DNA of 64,000 nt from Ascocoryne sarcoides NRRL 50072 (GCA_000328965.1 KB205949.1:190587-254586), one strand, 5' to 3'. Positions 44,701 through 58,400 are shown, counted from the first letter of the stretch. The notes: generated by a model from the letters alone, not told the origin. Numbers and translations are program-made.

Positions 44701-47445
44701 GGTTCTTCGGCACCAGAGGGACTCGGGGGCTCCACCAGGGTGTGAATTACAGCAAGGCATGGGGGCTTGACGACGAAAGAAGGCCATGATGGAGACTTGG
44801 CAGTACGGAGAATGGACGAGAGCATCATGAGCATGGAAGATCCAAGGGGTGATGGGAAGCAGAGAATCGGCGACAGGAGCAGCCAGGTCCGAAGGGGAAA
44901 ATTAGGGTTTGTATGCTAAAGATAATAGCGGAAATCAGGTCCCCATCCTGGCTCCGTGAGCCGTCAGCTGCTAGTCAGATGGTCTGAACAGGCCTCATGG
45001 AGTTAGAGAGTTGGCAGAAAAGAGTCGGGCTGAAGATTGATTAATTTCTCGCGCTCTTCCATGCCCCCGACACTTGATCATCTCCAAGGCATGGGGAAAT
45101 ATACAATGCCTGCGACAACAGTATCAGCTGCTATTTTTCTCCCTCCTCCCAGCCTTGCTGTTGCTCCGGTAGATCTGATATCTGCCTCCTTCGCGATCCG
45201 TATCTCTAATTAATGCCGATTCCTCGTATCATCATACATCATATGATCTGCCTTCCTCGTTTTGCAGGTGCGGCAGCCCTGGAAAGATTCATCTGGAAAG
45301 TATGAATCCTCACGATGGTATGTAGTACCTGAGCTAACGAACCTAAAGTTAAAGTTTTACTTCACCCGCTGTTAGGTCAAGCCGTCAGGCTATCTCTAAC
45401 TAATCTCGTAACTAGTTAAGAAAAAAGAGAAAAAAAGATACCGATGCAATTGTGCGGAGTTTACCAAGCCACCTCCGATGTTACTGTTACTGTAATTGCT
45501 TCTCCAGATCCAAGTGTTCACGATGTGGTTCTCGCTTGAATGCCACTGTGATAGCGGGTCGATCTTCGACCTTTCTTCCAGAACTTTATGCCGCATTACC
45601 ATATCTGCGTATCTGGCGGCAAAGACCAGAACAGATGCATAAATGGGTGGGACCGAGACAACGTCTGGTCTGTAGTGGCATGACGGTGCGATCTCGATGC
45701 ACCTTTCGAGAAGGAAGTTAAAGCGGTAATGCCAATTCCTCCGTTGAAGGTTGGCTGCTTGCAAAAACCACAGATGCCCCAGCGTTTGTACAACGGAATT
45801 TCTGTCACCCACACGTGAAGTCGTGGCACACGGTGGAGATGATCTGTGAACGTTGTCGGGTCCCTTCATGACCTCCACTAGCACCCTCACCCGCAAAATC
45901 AGTGAATGCGTCACTTTTCCCCAGCCGGTCTCCAGGAGCTTCCTCGATGTGCCAATTGCACAAAAGCAAACACAGGCAGAGAGAGAGAGAGTAAGATCGA
46001 TACATCATTTTTCCTATTTTAGAGACCCTTATGCTCGTCCTGCATCCGCAAGACCCCTCCTTCTCCAATGATACAAGGCTGAGGCTCCTCTGCACCATCT
46101 CACGCTACAGATTTATGTATGGCGGGCCCCTGCGTCCGTCATGTCCAGCGCGAGCTCAAGATCACACCACTGGTACAGATCCCTTTTCGTTGGTTTTTCC
46201 CGAAATGCTCGAACTGATCCAGAGGGGCCCGAGGCGATGCCCAAGTCGGAGACGACGCGCTTCTCAGTTACTCAAGCCTGCATGGCTCGTACGGGGCGAA
46301 AGAACTTTCTTTCTGTTTGAGCAAATCGCAGCCATGATTCCGACTCTTCCCCTCTTCTCAACCGTATCATATCCGAACCAAACAACAAGGGAAAAGGAGG
46401 CCCCCCGAAGCCGAGCATCAACCGAGGGCGCCTCACCGCCTTGTTTTCAACCCAACGGAGTGAAGATTTGCGCTATCATATGATATCCGCAAGATTAAAC
46501 TTTGTATTGGGAGAGCTTAGAGCTCAAAGCTAACATCTGCGTCATTGTGAAGTCACCGATGGATTGGCATACGTCGGGGTCGCCCCTCACCCTTTAGTGT
46601 CCTGGCTCAGGGCCCAGGGGAAAAAGTACGCCGCATTGAGCTACTATTCTAATACACTTTACACTTGGAGGGCGGTGAGAAAGTGGCTCTACCGTGGCTT
46701 GCTTCAAGAACTCAAACGGGCGCCAGAGGCCACGAAGCTTGGCGATACGCTATTATTGCGAGCTGCACGTTGGTGTAGAAGAGGCTTGGGATCGCTCGAA
46801 AAGAACAATACTGCAACTCTACGGGATAATTAATAAATGAATCAAAAGCCACGACATTTCCCATCCCGTCTTCTCTCAGCTCGCTACAAGCAGATCTGAT
46901 CTGCCTTTGACACGGCCTCGGTGAGACGGAAAGGGACGAGCTCGTTGAACTCTACTGTATAGCAAGCGATAGGCGTAAGTCCCAAGTCTATTCGCATACA
47001 CGGCTATTCACTAGAGCCTCAATAAGTGGCTCAAGGCGCAACCCAGAATATCCTCCCCGTCTTAAGAACCACCTCCGTCAAGATTCCCGTCTTCTCTCTC
47101 GTATAATCATTTCAAATACCTCAATTCTCAAATCTTACTCCCGAACTCTACCCGCCTGTAAACAATGTCTCCTCCCGAATCCTCGGGATACGCGAATCCT
47201 CACCAACTCCAAAGACTCCGCCACATTCGTATCTACGAATAGCAACGAAACATCATGGGCCCCCGAAATACTCCGTCTAAGAGAAAAACGGATGTTACTT
47301 AACCACTCCCAGTCCACCAAGTATCCCCGTTCGCTCGTCGGGAAACGCACCACTTCCTTCGTACCTCAACCCCGGAGTCCATCGATGGTCCGGCCCTGTC
47401 CTTGCAACCGTCAGCCCTGAAGGAAAACGAACTCCATCAAACAGC
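41800..47445. other. intergenic, middle of the desert
   Basis: Simple-sequence-rich DNA with no gene I can support. It contains AT-rich microsatellite-like runs near 42380 and 42560, and a fragment at 44620-44745 whose first codons read like the start of a Zn2Cys6 domain (RAWEACNKCRLR) but lack the remaining Cys. Frames at 45396-45914 and 46031-46483 have no recognisable content. Confidence 0.4.
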
Positions 47446-47640
47446 CTCATCTCATCTCATCTCATCTCATCTCGCCTTCTAGAAGCCAATTTCGAAGGTT
47501 TCAAATTTCCCGGATCCACCGCCCTGCTGTAACATCGTACATCTCGCTTCCGCCTAGGGGGGCGGGCACTGACTGGTCTTGCACGAGCACACATCATCAA
47601 ATCAAATCAAATCAAACCAGACCAGACCAGACCAGACCAG
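47446..47640. repeat. pentanucleotide microsatellites CTCAT, ATCAA, ACCAG
   Basis: (CTCAT)5 at 47446-47470, then (ATCAA)4 at 47596-47615 running directly into (ACCAG)5 at 47616-47640. The last two abut and have the same unit length, which suggests slippage plus point change from one ancestor. Confidence 0.9.
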
Positions 47641-50600
47641 CAATTTACCACATTTTTCCCCGACCTCGAAATTTTCGAGAGCGTCCGGCCCCGATGATGG
47701 GTCTTAATTTCATTTTTTTTTCTCTTCCCCTTTACCCCTTTACCTCCCTTTGGAAGAGATGTATCTATCACAGGTTCGTGCGTGTCATTTATGAAAAGCG
47801 GATAAAATCAGACATAACGAGGCAAAAAGAGAGCCGGAGATCCGTCCTCCTGTGCACAAATACTCACCCTTTGATCATCGAGAATAGACCGTTAACAGAT
47901 GGCGATGGATCTGAAACCCGTCTCAAAACACCGTTTTGAAGTGGTGGCAGATCAATCCGTCAATCGAGCATCTTTCTCTCCGCAAAACCGACGCATCGTT
48001 TTTTCTTCTGGAATTTTAAAATTGGAAATTTGTGTCTTTTGCTCATGTTCGTCTGATCTGATCTCACCGCATCTTCAATTTCTCCTGCCCTGTTTTACTT
48101 ACCCCGTTTTTTGCCCCCCCCTTGAAAGCATCCATCTGTCCTCTCGCGCTCAGTCATTCATGGGCCATGAGGGGGGCATCAAGATCTCAACCTGAACCAA
48201 ACCCATCTCATGTCCCAAACTACCCCTACGCATTGGAGAAACCCGAAGATCCAGAGAAAAAAGAAGAGAAGGACATGAGGCTGCATCTGTGTGCCCGTCC
48301 CCATCTATCTGCCTCCTCCCGCTCCATCTTTTCCTCCGTTCCCAGTTTTTTGTTCCATTTGTTCCATGGAATCCGTAGAAGTTTTTCTATTGCGGGGTTC
48401 TTTCAGGCATCATCCCTCGATGTCTGCTTTTCACCGCCATCGGGCGCTGGCTCACCGTTCTTCAACGGCCCGTTCACCATGTGGCCCACGACGGCGGACA
48501 GCGATGCGATGTCGATGGTAGCGAGTAGGAGTCACCGAATTAGCATTGTTGATCGGAGAATAAAGGTTTTTTCTCTCTCTCTCTCTTTTTTTGTGGTATT
48601 TTGACGGGTTTCTGGTTCGTGGGCTAGGTTTCGCCGGTCACAGTTCTTCACCGCTGGTAAGTATCAGTCAAGATTTTGTCGAGGGGGGCATTTGCGACTC
48701 CATCTCGGGTTTAGCACTTTCACGAGGAACATACAAGTCGGTATCGCGAACACAGACCGCCATCTGTCCAAGCGGGGGATGATGATGAAAACTGTGCGAT
48801 GGATCTCCTGTGCAGCAGTATCACACGGCGCCGTGCAGGCGGTGCCAGATGGTAACGAGAAAGGAGATGGATCACTGGGCTCGAGTGTTTGAGGAGACTC
48901 GCATACAGTGACAGTTGGAGTTACAGTAACATTTGGATTTTAAAGTATTGTACTTTGTCTCTGCGCTGAACTGACATGCACGGACTGAACTGAGAAACGG
49001 GTGCTCAAGTGGTATGATAGCAGACCTGTCCCATCGAACACCTTCACAAGCAAACCACTAAAACTCCCATACTCATCAAGAAACCGCCAAGTCTATTCTC
49101 GCATCAAAACTCCCTTCTTATCATCAAAATCCCCCTCGTGCCGTCCTATCACCAACCCAACCTACACAAATCTGAATTTCCATCCTACGAGTAGTTAGTC
49201 TGCTCACCCACCTCCTCTCTCCCCCTCCTCACCACTCACCGCAAAACCCTCGCTCCTCCAGCCCAACAACATCCATCCATCCATCTATCCACCCACCTCC
49301 CACTCCTCCCTCACCTCGGCATCTCACTACCGAGCCCCTCTCACCAACCCACCACGTGGAACCCAGGTCTACCCATGATCGATCTCCCCTTTTCCCCCTT
49401 ACCCTCCTCCCCTGTCCAAGACAAGACCACCAGCAGAGCCAGGGGCTAGTCAGTCAGTCAGTCATTCTCTCTCACACCGCTTTCAACCTCGTCACGAACA
49501 CACTGATGATATAATCTCAAATCTCCCATCAGGTGAACAGGGGAGGGGGGATGAATGAGGATGATTCATCGATTCACAAATCTAAGAATACCCATCCATC
49601 CCATCCTCCGAAACCCAATCCACCTCGTCGCAAGACGCGGGTCCCATAAAACCCCAATCCATCATCATAATCCATACGTCGTAGATCCACAATTCCCTCA
49701 TCACTTACTCAATCAATCAATCAATCCTTCTAGAAGCCCCCAAACGAACGAACACCTAGAAAAGAGTCATATGTCTCTCCGTCTCCCACAAAAATCTCCC
49801 CCATAATTACGTCGTCAAAACACAGACGTTAATCAATCAATACCAAACTAAATCAGACATCAGACAATGCCAATCCAATTCCCATAAGGCAAGACAGCTA
49901 CCCCCTACCCTAATCTCCAATCTCTAATCTCCCTCTCGAACAAAACCAAACCAAACCAAAAAAAAAAACAGCATAGCACAGCACTCTTCCCTCCCCTAAA
50001 AGCCGAAAAATCTCATGTCCCGTCGCCGTTACTTCGGATGAGCGAGGCGCGGAGATTAAACGAAATGAGGACGGATTTATTTATTTATTTCAATCCCGTT
50101 TTTTTCTTTATTAATCTTCCTTCATAAAAGATGTGAATTGTTTTTGCGAAAGGTTATTTGAGGGACTACCTATTTGGAAGGAAGGGGTTTTGGTTTTGTG
50201 AGAGTGGAATAGGTGGGGAGATAGATGGATGGATGGATAGATACATAAATACATAAGTTACATAAATAAATAAATACATAAATACATAGCCAATGACCCA
50301 CCTTCTTAATTAAGTGATTTATGTATATCACAGGACTCCTTGCTTTACTCTACTTTACCCTACTTTACCTTTCTCTACCTATCTATCCTACCTGCAGTAC
50401 AATAATACCCCAGCGCTTATCAACGTGGCATTCAAGATCGAGCGTTCGGTGGGCAAGATAGAGAGCGAGATACATGATACATAGATGGGGTAGAGGTGAG
50501 GTCGAGGTAGATAGGATAAAATAGGATAGGGATATGGGAGAAGGCGGTGAAAGCGGTGAAGGGAGGGGAGGAGGAAACGAACTATAGTAGCCTGACTGAC

Positions 50601-51825
50601 TGACTGATGTATAGGTAGGTATGTTACGGGCGAGAGAGAAAGGGCTCGAGGTGGACTTTGTGAGGACGGTAGGTATGGCATAAGGCTGATGTTGGATGGA
50701 AGGACGTATTCATTGTGTTATTGGTGGAATGGGAGGGAGGAGTAGGGGATGGGGGATTGGGTTACCAATTGGAGGATGGAGATGCGGAGGCAGAGGCGGA
50801 CTAGGAGGTGGAAATGGAAGTGTTGAATCAGGCTGAAGTGTTTTTGTTCACTGGGTTGAGAGTTCGGCTCTGTTGGGCTCACGATCGATGGATCCATGGA
50901 TGGTAGCGATACGCGCGATAGCCTACATACCAACTCTCCTACTACTATCGACTTATCCGTGGATCGTGAAATGCTGGTGATATCACGAGATAGCCGTCAG
51001 CTGTCCAAGATGAAACCCCTCATCAAATTAGATTGATTGCTCTAGAACGTGATCAGTTGCTACCTAGTCGCGCCGAGCCTCTACCAACTCTCTCATATTT
51101 TAAAGTAGACACAAACCCGGGGCTATGCTATACCGTCACATTTTCCATATCCATATCTGCGCACAGCCTTGGATGTTGGATGTACTCCTGTACTGTACGT
51201 ATATTGGGACGGGAAGAGCAAGCCAATGACGAGATCCTCGTCGATCTCCTGCGAACCTCTCCGTCGTAGCCGTGCAGCGGTGTTGGGAGAGTGGAATGCT
51301 TGCTTGCCTTCTCGCTCGGACGTTTCATGAGGCGCTTACAGCTGCCTTGGTGCTCGCTGCACTTTCTGAATATCGGACTTCGTCTTTCTCCGGACGCTGC
51401 GGACGGCATCGTACCTCGAGGCCGAGGATAGTGGTTCGATCTTGGAATTGCCTCGTCCCTCGACGAAGATGCCGAGCCAAAACGCGTGTTGATTGTCCAC
51501 TGCCAGATCTCTTGGGCGTAATGTTGTGATTTCACATTCTGAAACCCCCTGGGCAACAACCCCGCAGATCCATACGGGTAGCATATCGATCTCACAATTC
51601 GATGGGGAAGCAAGCTGTTGCAAGTGGCAAGAATACGCATGCAAGCCCATGAAACCGGTTCGTCGCCCGAAAAAATGATAATCTGCTCGTCTAAACTTCG
51701 AGATATGTACGCCGGATTGAGTGATAAAGTGACACTATGAGCTCATGATGCTGGAGGTAGCGTGCATACCCCCCACTTACCCCTCCCTCCATCGTCATCT
51801 CGTGTATCAAGAGAAGTTTGAAGGC
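47641..51825. other. intergenic, right part of the desert
   Basis: C-rich and T-rich low-complexity DNA with tetranucleotide runs (TAAATACA near 50270-50290, ATCC near 49270). The frame at 51128-51640 on the minus strand starts with ATG and is 170 codons long, but it has no recognisable domain and a composition like its surroundings, so I leave it uncalled. No RNA gene was found. Confidence 0.4.
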
Positions 51826-52723
51826 TCAATCATCTTCTTGGGCGGGCATCTGCGTCGAGGTTATCCAGTCCTCGATTTGGGCTTGGCCGGGAATCGAATT
51901 CGCTTTGCCTTTGCCTTTCTGGTCCTTGCGTTTGACGATGAGGCAGAGGACGCGGCCGTAGATCGAGAAGCCGTCGTAGGATGTGTCCATTGCCATCTTC
52001 TTCTTATCATCGCTCGGCTCTTCGACGTCCAAGAGATCTTTGCCCTTATGGCGCTTGGAGGAGGGGTCGGTATCTGTGGAGGCTCTTGGGCGTTTCGATC
52101 GGCGTGGCTCGTCGTCTTCTGCCACGAAGAGCGAGTCTTCCGAAGTATTACTATCTGCGACTGAGACCGCGTCTTCCGCGTCAACATCGGGCAGGTCGTC
52201 TAGATTGACCACATCTTCTTCGTTCTCTTCGCTCCGAAGGATCGGGGCCTCCAACTCGCTGTTTTCCCCTGATACAACAGCCCCATCCTCGACGTCAATC
52301 GGGGTGTCATTCGTAGCCCCCATAAGCTTGCTGGAATTCGACTGTATGCCCTTCTTATCGAGGTCTCGGAAATGTTTTTGCTTCGTAAGGAGGGAATGTC
52401 GTGTAGTGATCTCGGTCAAGAAGATAGATATCTCAAAATCCTCTGCTGCCATTAGCAAGCCGTCCCAAAACCGTTAGAACTTTTGAATTACCCTCAACCA
52501 CGACATCCTTAACACCCTTCTTCTTGCCCTTCTTGCGACTACGCTCGTTTTCCTCGCGGAGCTTTGGCAGAACAAGGGGGCGGACACTTTCAATAACGCG
52601 GGGCAAAATGGGATTTCGTGGATTGAGGAGCCATGTTTCCGCCAGCAATGGGTTTTCGAGATAGATTCGGCATTCGAGGACGGAATACTTTGTAATGCGC
52701 AGGTATCTGCGGATGGGTGCCAT
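51826..52723 (-). CDS. conserved-looking acidic nuclear-type protein, 282 aa
   Basis: Exon 1 is 52723-52492 and exon 2 is 52442-51826; the intron is 49 bp (849 nt). The N-terminal 100 residues look strongly constrained (MAPIRRYLRITKYSVLECRI, RVIESVRPLVLPKLREENER) and contain a Lys-rich patch SRKKGKKKGVKD and the segment FLTEITTRHSLLTKQKHF. The middle is acidic and disordered, followed by a basic nuclear-localisation-like stretch (EPRRSKRPRASTDTD). A second ordered motif (TSYDGFSIYGRVLCLIVKRK) sits near the end, and the tail has QIEDWITSTQ. I believe the ends are conserved across Pezizomycotina but cannot name the family. A nuclear role is inferred. The gene is divergent from the NADH dehydrogenase. 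Confidence 0.8.
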
Positions 52724-53485
52724 GGCCGTCCAACTATGCGTTCCGGTTGTGATATTGAAGCTGTTGTGAGGCTCAAAATGAGGCTACGGCTAAAACTGGA
52801 GGCTGCAGCCTTGCAGCGACTCGCATGACGTTTGAAACCTCTTCATGACAGATCAATAAACCATCATCTTTTCTACGACATATCTGCCTCTCTATTGTGC
52901 CTTTACCTATCTTTCACAAGGCTGATTTTGGCTATTCTCAATTGCACCCAAGGAGTTGCATCTCTCTTGCCTTGCCAGTTATCTCAACTCAAAGTTGGCT
53001 AACAACGCAAAGGCCGAGGCAAGCAAAAGAGCAGGCTTCAAAACATCCAAATCTCCTTTCACATGTTTGATAATTGAATATGCTTCACTGTTTGTCTATC
53101 TAAAGACTGTTGCCCAATAAGGTCTATAGCTTCGAAGTTTTGAGCCGAGCCATATCCGAAGTCCCAATCTCCCCTCATCTACATTTTCATACTTTCTTAT
53201 GTTACACGTCTCGGGTTGGGCGGTGCAGAAATAGTATGTCTGTAACACTCTTCCTGCGTACCTCTATAGTATTTATCGTATGAAGTTTTTACCAAGTTAT
53301 TGCCTCTCTGACAAAGTTATCTAAAAGATCACAGACCGTGACCTCATATCTCCGATATCCGCCCAAATGATCGCGGGAGATATCGGGAGTCGCTTTTCCG
53401 TGCACAGTCAAACTCAAAAAGTTCATACACTTATAAACATATATTTTAACATACTCTTGTTTGTTTTCCGTTGAAGTATCTAGCT
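52724..53485. other. divergent promoter region
   Basis: 762 bp shared by the acidic protein (minus) and the NADH dehydrogenase (plus). The sequence is AT-rich near the dehydrogenase start. No long palindrome or repeat was seen. Confidence 0.45.
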
Positions 53486-55450
53486 ATGAACGCCTTAACC
53501 AAGACAAGAAGCATTAATGCATTCAGAACAGCGCCTCGGTTCAAGCAGCTTCTCCAAAGAGGTTTAACCACCAAAGAGCTTGATTCCTCCAAAGGAGGTA
53601 AGTTCTTCGGCTATTGCACTTCTTCTTTGAATTGTTTTGATATTCTTTTAGATCGTGAGCGTGTAGTCATATTGGGCTCTGGGTATGTTCCGGCTTCCAA
53701 TGATCCATTCCCCGGCATTTTCCGTTGACGTATCTTAGCTGGGCTGGCTTTGTCCTCTCAAGAGATCTCCACCCAAAAAAGTTCCAAACCATTGTTGTAT
53801 CTCCGAGGTCCTATTTCGTTTTCACTCCTCTCTTAGCATCTACTGCCGTCGGCACCCTTGAATTCAGAACAACCCTCGAATCCGTAAGAGCTCGTTCGAC
53901 AGGCGTCGAGTTCTTCCAAGGATGGGCGGATGATGTCAACTTCAACGAAAAGAGATTAGCGATCGAAGAAGCCACAGTTCGGAGACCTATAGAAAAGTCG
54001 GGAGCAAGCTATCATGCTGCAAGCTTGACCGAGGCCGATCACACCCACCGAGCCAAGAAGAAGGGTCAAATTTTCAACTTGAAATATGACAAACTTGTTA
54101 TTGCAGTGGGATGCTACAGTCAAACTTTCGGCACTCCGGGTGTTAGAGAGAATGCATTCTTCTTGAAGGACGTTGTTGATGCCAGGAAAATCAGAAAGCG
54201 AATTCTTGAATGTCAGTCCAAATTCTCCATGATGTGCTTTCTAACTTCAACTAATCAAATAGGTTTCGAAACTGCCGCTCTTCCAACCACTTCCGAAAAA
54301 TTGCGAGACCAGATTCTCAACTTTGCTGTTGTTGGCGGTGGTCGTAAGTTCAACCCATTCTTTAAATATATATGCTACTAACACCCACCCTAGCAACTGG
54401 CGTCGAATTCGCTGCCGAGCTCTTTGATTTGTGTCATGAAGACCTGCACAAACTCTACCCCACGCTGGTCCCCCACGTTAAAATCACCATCTACGACGTC
54501 GCCTCCAAAATCCTCCCCATGTTCGATAGTTCGCTAGCCAACTACGCCCTCAACCTCTTTAAGCGCGACGGCATATCCATCAAAACCGAGCACCACATCT
54601 TGGGTCTCAGGCCTGGACTCCCCAACTCAGATGATCCAAATAAAGACGGCGGTTGTTTCACCTTGACGACGAAACAGGACGGCGAGGTAGGAGTTGGGAT
54701 GTGTGTTTGGAGTACGGGCTTGATGATGAATCCCTTTGTTCAAAGCGCTTTAGATGAAGTCCACACCTACCCAACTGCCTCCGCATCTCTCTCCTCCGAC
54801 CTCTCATTCGGCAGATCCCCCAACACGGAAAAATGGTCTCTCAAGCGTCATCCTAAAACAGGAGGGTTGATGGTAGATGATCATTTCAGAGTGAAGCTCA
54901 TCCCCCGCAATTCATTGTCGAAAGGGGAGGGTGAAGGAAAACAGGTATCGGAAGCGACGATGCAAGATGTATTTGGGATTGGGGATGTGGCGACGATTGA
55001 GACGGAGAGATTGCCAGCTACTGCACAGGTGGCTAATCAGGAGGCGAAGTGGTTGGGGAAGGCGTTGAATAAGGGGGTTCATGAGTACCCGGGGTTCAAT
55101 TTTAAGAATCTAGGCGTCATGACTTATCTGGGAAATATGAAGGCGATTATGCAAGCAGAGGGTGGCACAGAGGTTAAGGGGTGCGTGTTTTTTTCTTGAG
55201 TCCCCTATCTACCTTGACAGGATTTTGAAGCGGGAGGGGATATGGCATAGAGGCTAACAAAAGCGACTTCTAGGAGAGCGGCATGGTTGATTTGGAGAGG
55301 GGCCTACCTGACCAAAACTGTTAGCTGGAGGAATAAGTTGCTGATCCCGATTTATTGGTAAGTCTGGACTGGTTCTTTTAGAAATCATAGTTCTGACGAT
55401 TCGGTAGGTCGATAAACTGGATTTTTGGGAGGGATATCTCCAGGTTCTAG
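53486..55450 (+). CDS. mitochondrial type II (alternative) NADH:ubiquinone oxidoreductase, 536 aa
   Basis: Transfers electrons from NADH to ubiquinone with FAD without pumping protons, on one face of the inner mitochondrial membrane. Seven exons: 53486-53597, 53652-53682, 53739-54211, 54263-54343, 54394-55180, 55274-55357 and 55408-55450 (1611 nt), all in frame. The N-terminus is Arg-rich without acids (MNALTKTRSINAFRTAPRF), a matrix-targeting signal. The FAD-binding motif is VVILGSGWAGF (GSGWAG at 46-51) and the NADH-binding motif is VVGGGPTGVEFAAEL (about 230-235). FGIGDVA and AQVANQEAKWL are family hallmarks, as is the C-terminus WIFGRDISRF. There is no EF-hand insertion, so calcium regulation is unlikely. 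Whether it faces the matrix (NDI) or the intermembrane space (NDE) cannot be decided by eye. Complete gene. Confidence 0.95.
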
Positions 55451-58400
55451 ACAGCGAGGAGGTGCTTGAGGTGAGGGGTGGGTGGCAAGGGGGATGAGTG
55501 TAAGATATAGCATCCGATTCTTGGATTGTAGTATTTTGCAGTATGCATTTCCTAGATTCCAAATCACCTTTTACTATTAGCAAATTAATAGTTATATCTT
55601 TTGTCTACCATTAGAGCACTTAGCAACTTAGCCATTACCCGAAACATATCCTCTCAACTGCCTTACTAACCGAAATGTATCCTCACTAACTAGCTAGCTT
55701 TCCTACCTATCAACGTTGACCAGCGAGCATATATACAATTTACATTTTAACTGTATACCAAATCTAGCATTAAACGTAGCAGTGATGATCTTTCACCCAC
55801 CTCGATTTATACTTATATAAATTCAAGTTCATTGTATCTTAGCCTATTGGCTATTATTTGAGGTATGTGTATTGAGAATACTGTTTACTATACAATTTAT
55901 ATAAATCATTGGAAACAGGGTGTGAGATAAGTTAGGTGGTTATATATAATGGAGAGGGGTTTTGGGTTGGGGATGTTTCGGGGTGGTGTGTATAATTATA
56001 CGCAGATACGGGGCATATGAGGGGGTATAAGTCTTGTAGTTCTTAGACACCTTTCGCTGATATCCCGCGGATCAGTGGACCTTTTTCGTTGCTGGCTGAC
56101 TGGCGTACATATATATCCTCGACTAATTGACTTATGCTGGTAGCGGATCAGTCGACTGGCTAGCTCGCTGATTTACTAGACACTATGTTCGTCTATGTTG
56201 AATAGAGTGAACTGGTTTGAATTTGTAAGCGGCAAGGACAGTTCGTTTTAACTTTTATACTGTCTTCCTTCTGTCTCATAGAGAACTATTTATCAGTATA
56301 TCTCCCTAACATCTCATGGTCTGTTCATACCGGAGGAGGACTGCTACCCGACTGTAATTCCAATGCTTTGAAGCTCGCCCATGTTTGAGCTGAACTCCTA
56401 GGAAACTACTGAAGTACTTTATATTTTAAAGAAAAAAACTTTATAATAGTGAAGCCCTAGAATCGTAATATATTTCAGTAGTGATCTAGTAGAATTTGAT
56501 CTAGTATTAACATAACACGCACGGAATTGTAGAGCCTTGTCTGTTGCATAGGTTATGCCAACCCTTTTCGTATGCCGGTGCACGTGATAGGTCAAGATGC
56601 ATGGAGGGTGGTCCTAGCTTCTAAGCTATCTCCTTAGCGCGCATAATTTAGTTCTTAAACCCCTCGTCCTGATAATTTTTTCCTTCCCATCTTTCCTGCC
56701 AGCCTTCAAACACAGCCATGAGCATATATTGTGCGAGTGCCACTATGTCACGGCCTGATGTGTTTCGCGTCACCACGATGGAAACAGAGTCTTGAAAAGC
56801 CGTCTTCTCTCTCCTTCAGTCTATTTACGCTGCTCTTCAATGCGCTCTGAGGCATTCGCAATGGTGCAAAAAGCTAGCAGGTAAGATCTCTTCCATCAAC
56901 GGCGGGATATTTCGCAACCTTCAGGAAACAGTATCAACTACGGCTCTTACGCCTTCAACCCAAAGTCATCCCACCAATTGTTTCTCTGGCGATCGACCCA
57001 GAAGATCCAATTCTGCAGTCCAATTGCGCGAACCCCAACCCCATATCTGCAGCACGTCCGATGGAGTTGGATCGCATAGCATTATGGCAATAATCTTACA
57101 ACGATCGAATTCAAATTGGGGCTGGGGGGCGTTCATCGAAGACCCATGACTGTGCTCCTTGTACTCGTCCCCGAGCCAGGTGCGTGCGACTTGGGTGTTG
57201 GGCCATTTCCCACGTTCACAGTATTCACCTTCCTGCTGCCCAACAGCGCACTTCCCAAAAACTAAATCAAGGTACGTTGATTGTGCCCAATTCTGCACCT
57301 CTAACCTCCCATCCCAATTACTTGTTATGATGATAGAAACAGCTGGCACCAGTCTTAGACCGCATTTACTCTGCGGTCGTTGCTGAAAATGCTTTGGCTT
57401 CGGCCTCTCTCTGAACTTATTCCCACTTTTACAATTCCTTTGTGAAACCTGGAAGATCTTGTGCTGACATAGAATCTTCAAGTAATCGAGCAACCGCACC
57501 CAACTGCCTTTGATCCGCGACCCTTTCACAGCCTATAAGGCCCGGTTTAACTCGAGAGGTTCCCTCTATCATTAGATATATGATGACACTACTATAACCG
57601 ACAAAGGGGAGGTGGTTATCTCACTGCTCTACAGGAGATATTATCTTGTGATAATAGCCTCTGCCGGCCAACTGGTGCCATCTGAAACTAAGTTTTGCTA
57701 TACATACCACGTTGTACTAACTTATAGGGTCCATCGCAAGCCTTACAAAGGATATCCAAGGTCAGTTTGCATCCTCTTTATTCACTTTCAATATCAGCCT
57801 TTTATGATGAAATCCATACCACATTCGCAGTTTTCACTCGAGTCCCAATTAGAACCTATTGCGGGACAGATGAGGGTTATTTTCTTCCTTGGATGTCTGA
57901 AAAGAGCTTTCTTTGCCCCATTATTGTATTCGTGTTGCTAGATAAATATCCTACTAACGCGTTGGATATAAAGATAGATCAAACATCGAGGCTGCAGAGC
58001 CGAACGATGATTCATATGTGCCACGCCGGATCTTCCAATGAGTAAGAGAATTTGTCGAACAGGATATCACTTGGTAGGTAGATTTGATGTCCCTAGCTAC
58101 ATTCTTTGAAAAGGTAGAGAGAAGGTGCTCAATTGGAATTTTCATATTCCCTGAATTGTTAAATAATTTATCAATGAAATATCTGATGCTCGGACTGTTA
58201 TCCCGTGATCTTACAACACCTAATATATCTTGCCATCCGTACGCCGCTCCCCACTACTAAAACACATCCACCCGGCAGCTCCTGCAGCTCTTTCACTCAT
58301 TCTCATGTGCCGCCTGCCAAAAATGACAATGTCTCAAGAGTTAACAGCGCTGAACCTTGAATTCTCCTAGTTTGTTTTATGTTTTTCTTCAACCCCAAAT

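Noticed and set aside
45396..45914. 172-codon minus-strand frame
   Set aside because: Starts at GTG and has no domain or splice partner; composition matches the surrounding noncoding DNA.
51128..51640. 170-codon minus-strand frame with ATG
   Set aside because: No domain, overlapping open frames on the other strand, no supporting promoter or splice signal. Could be revisited with transcript data.
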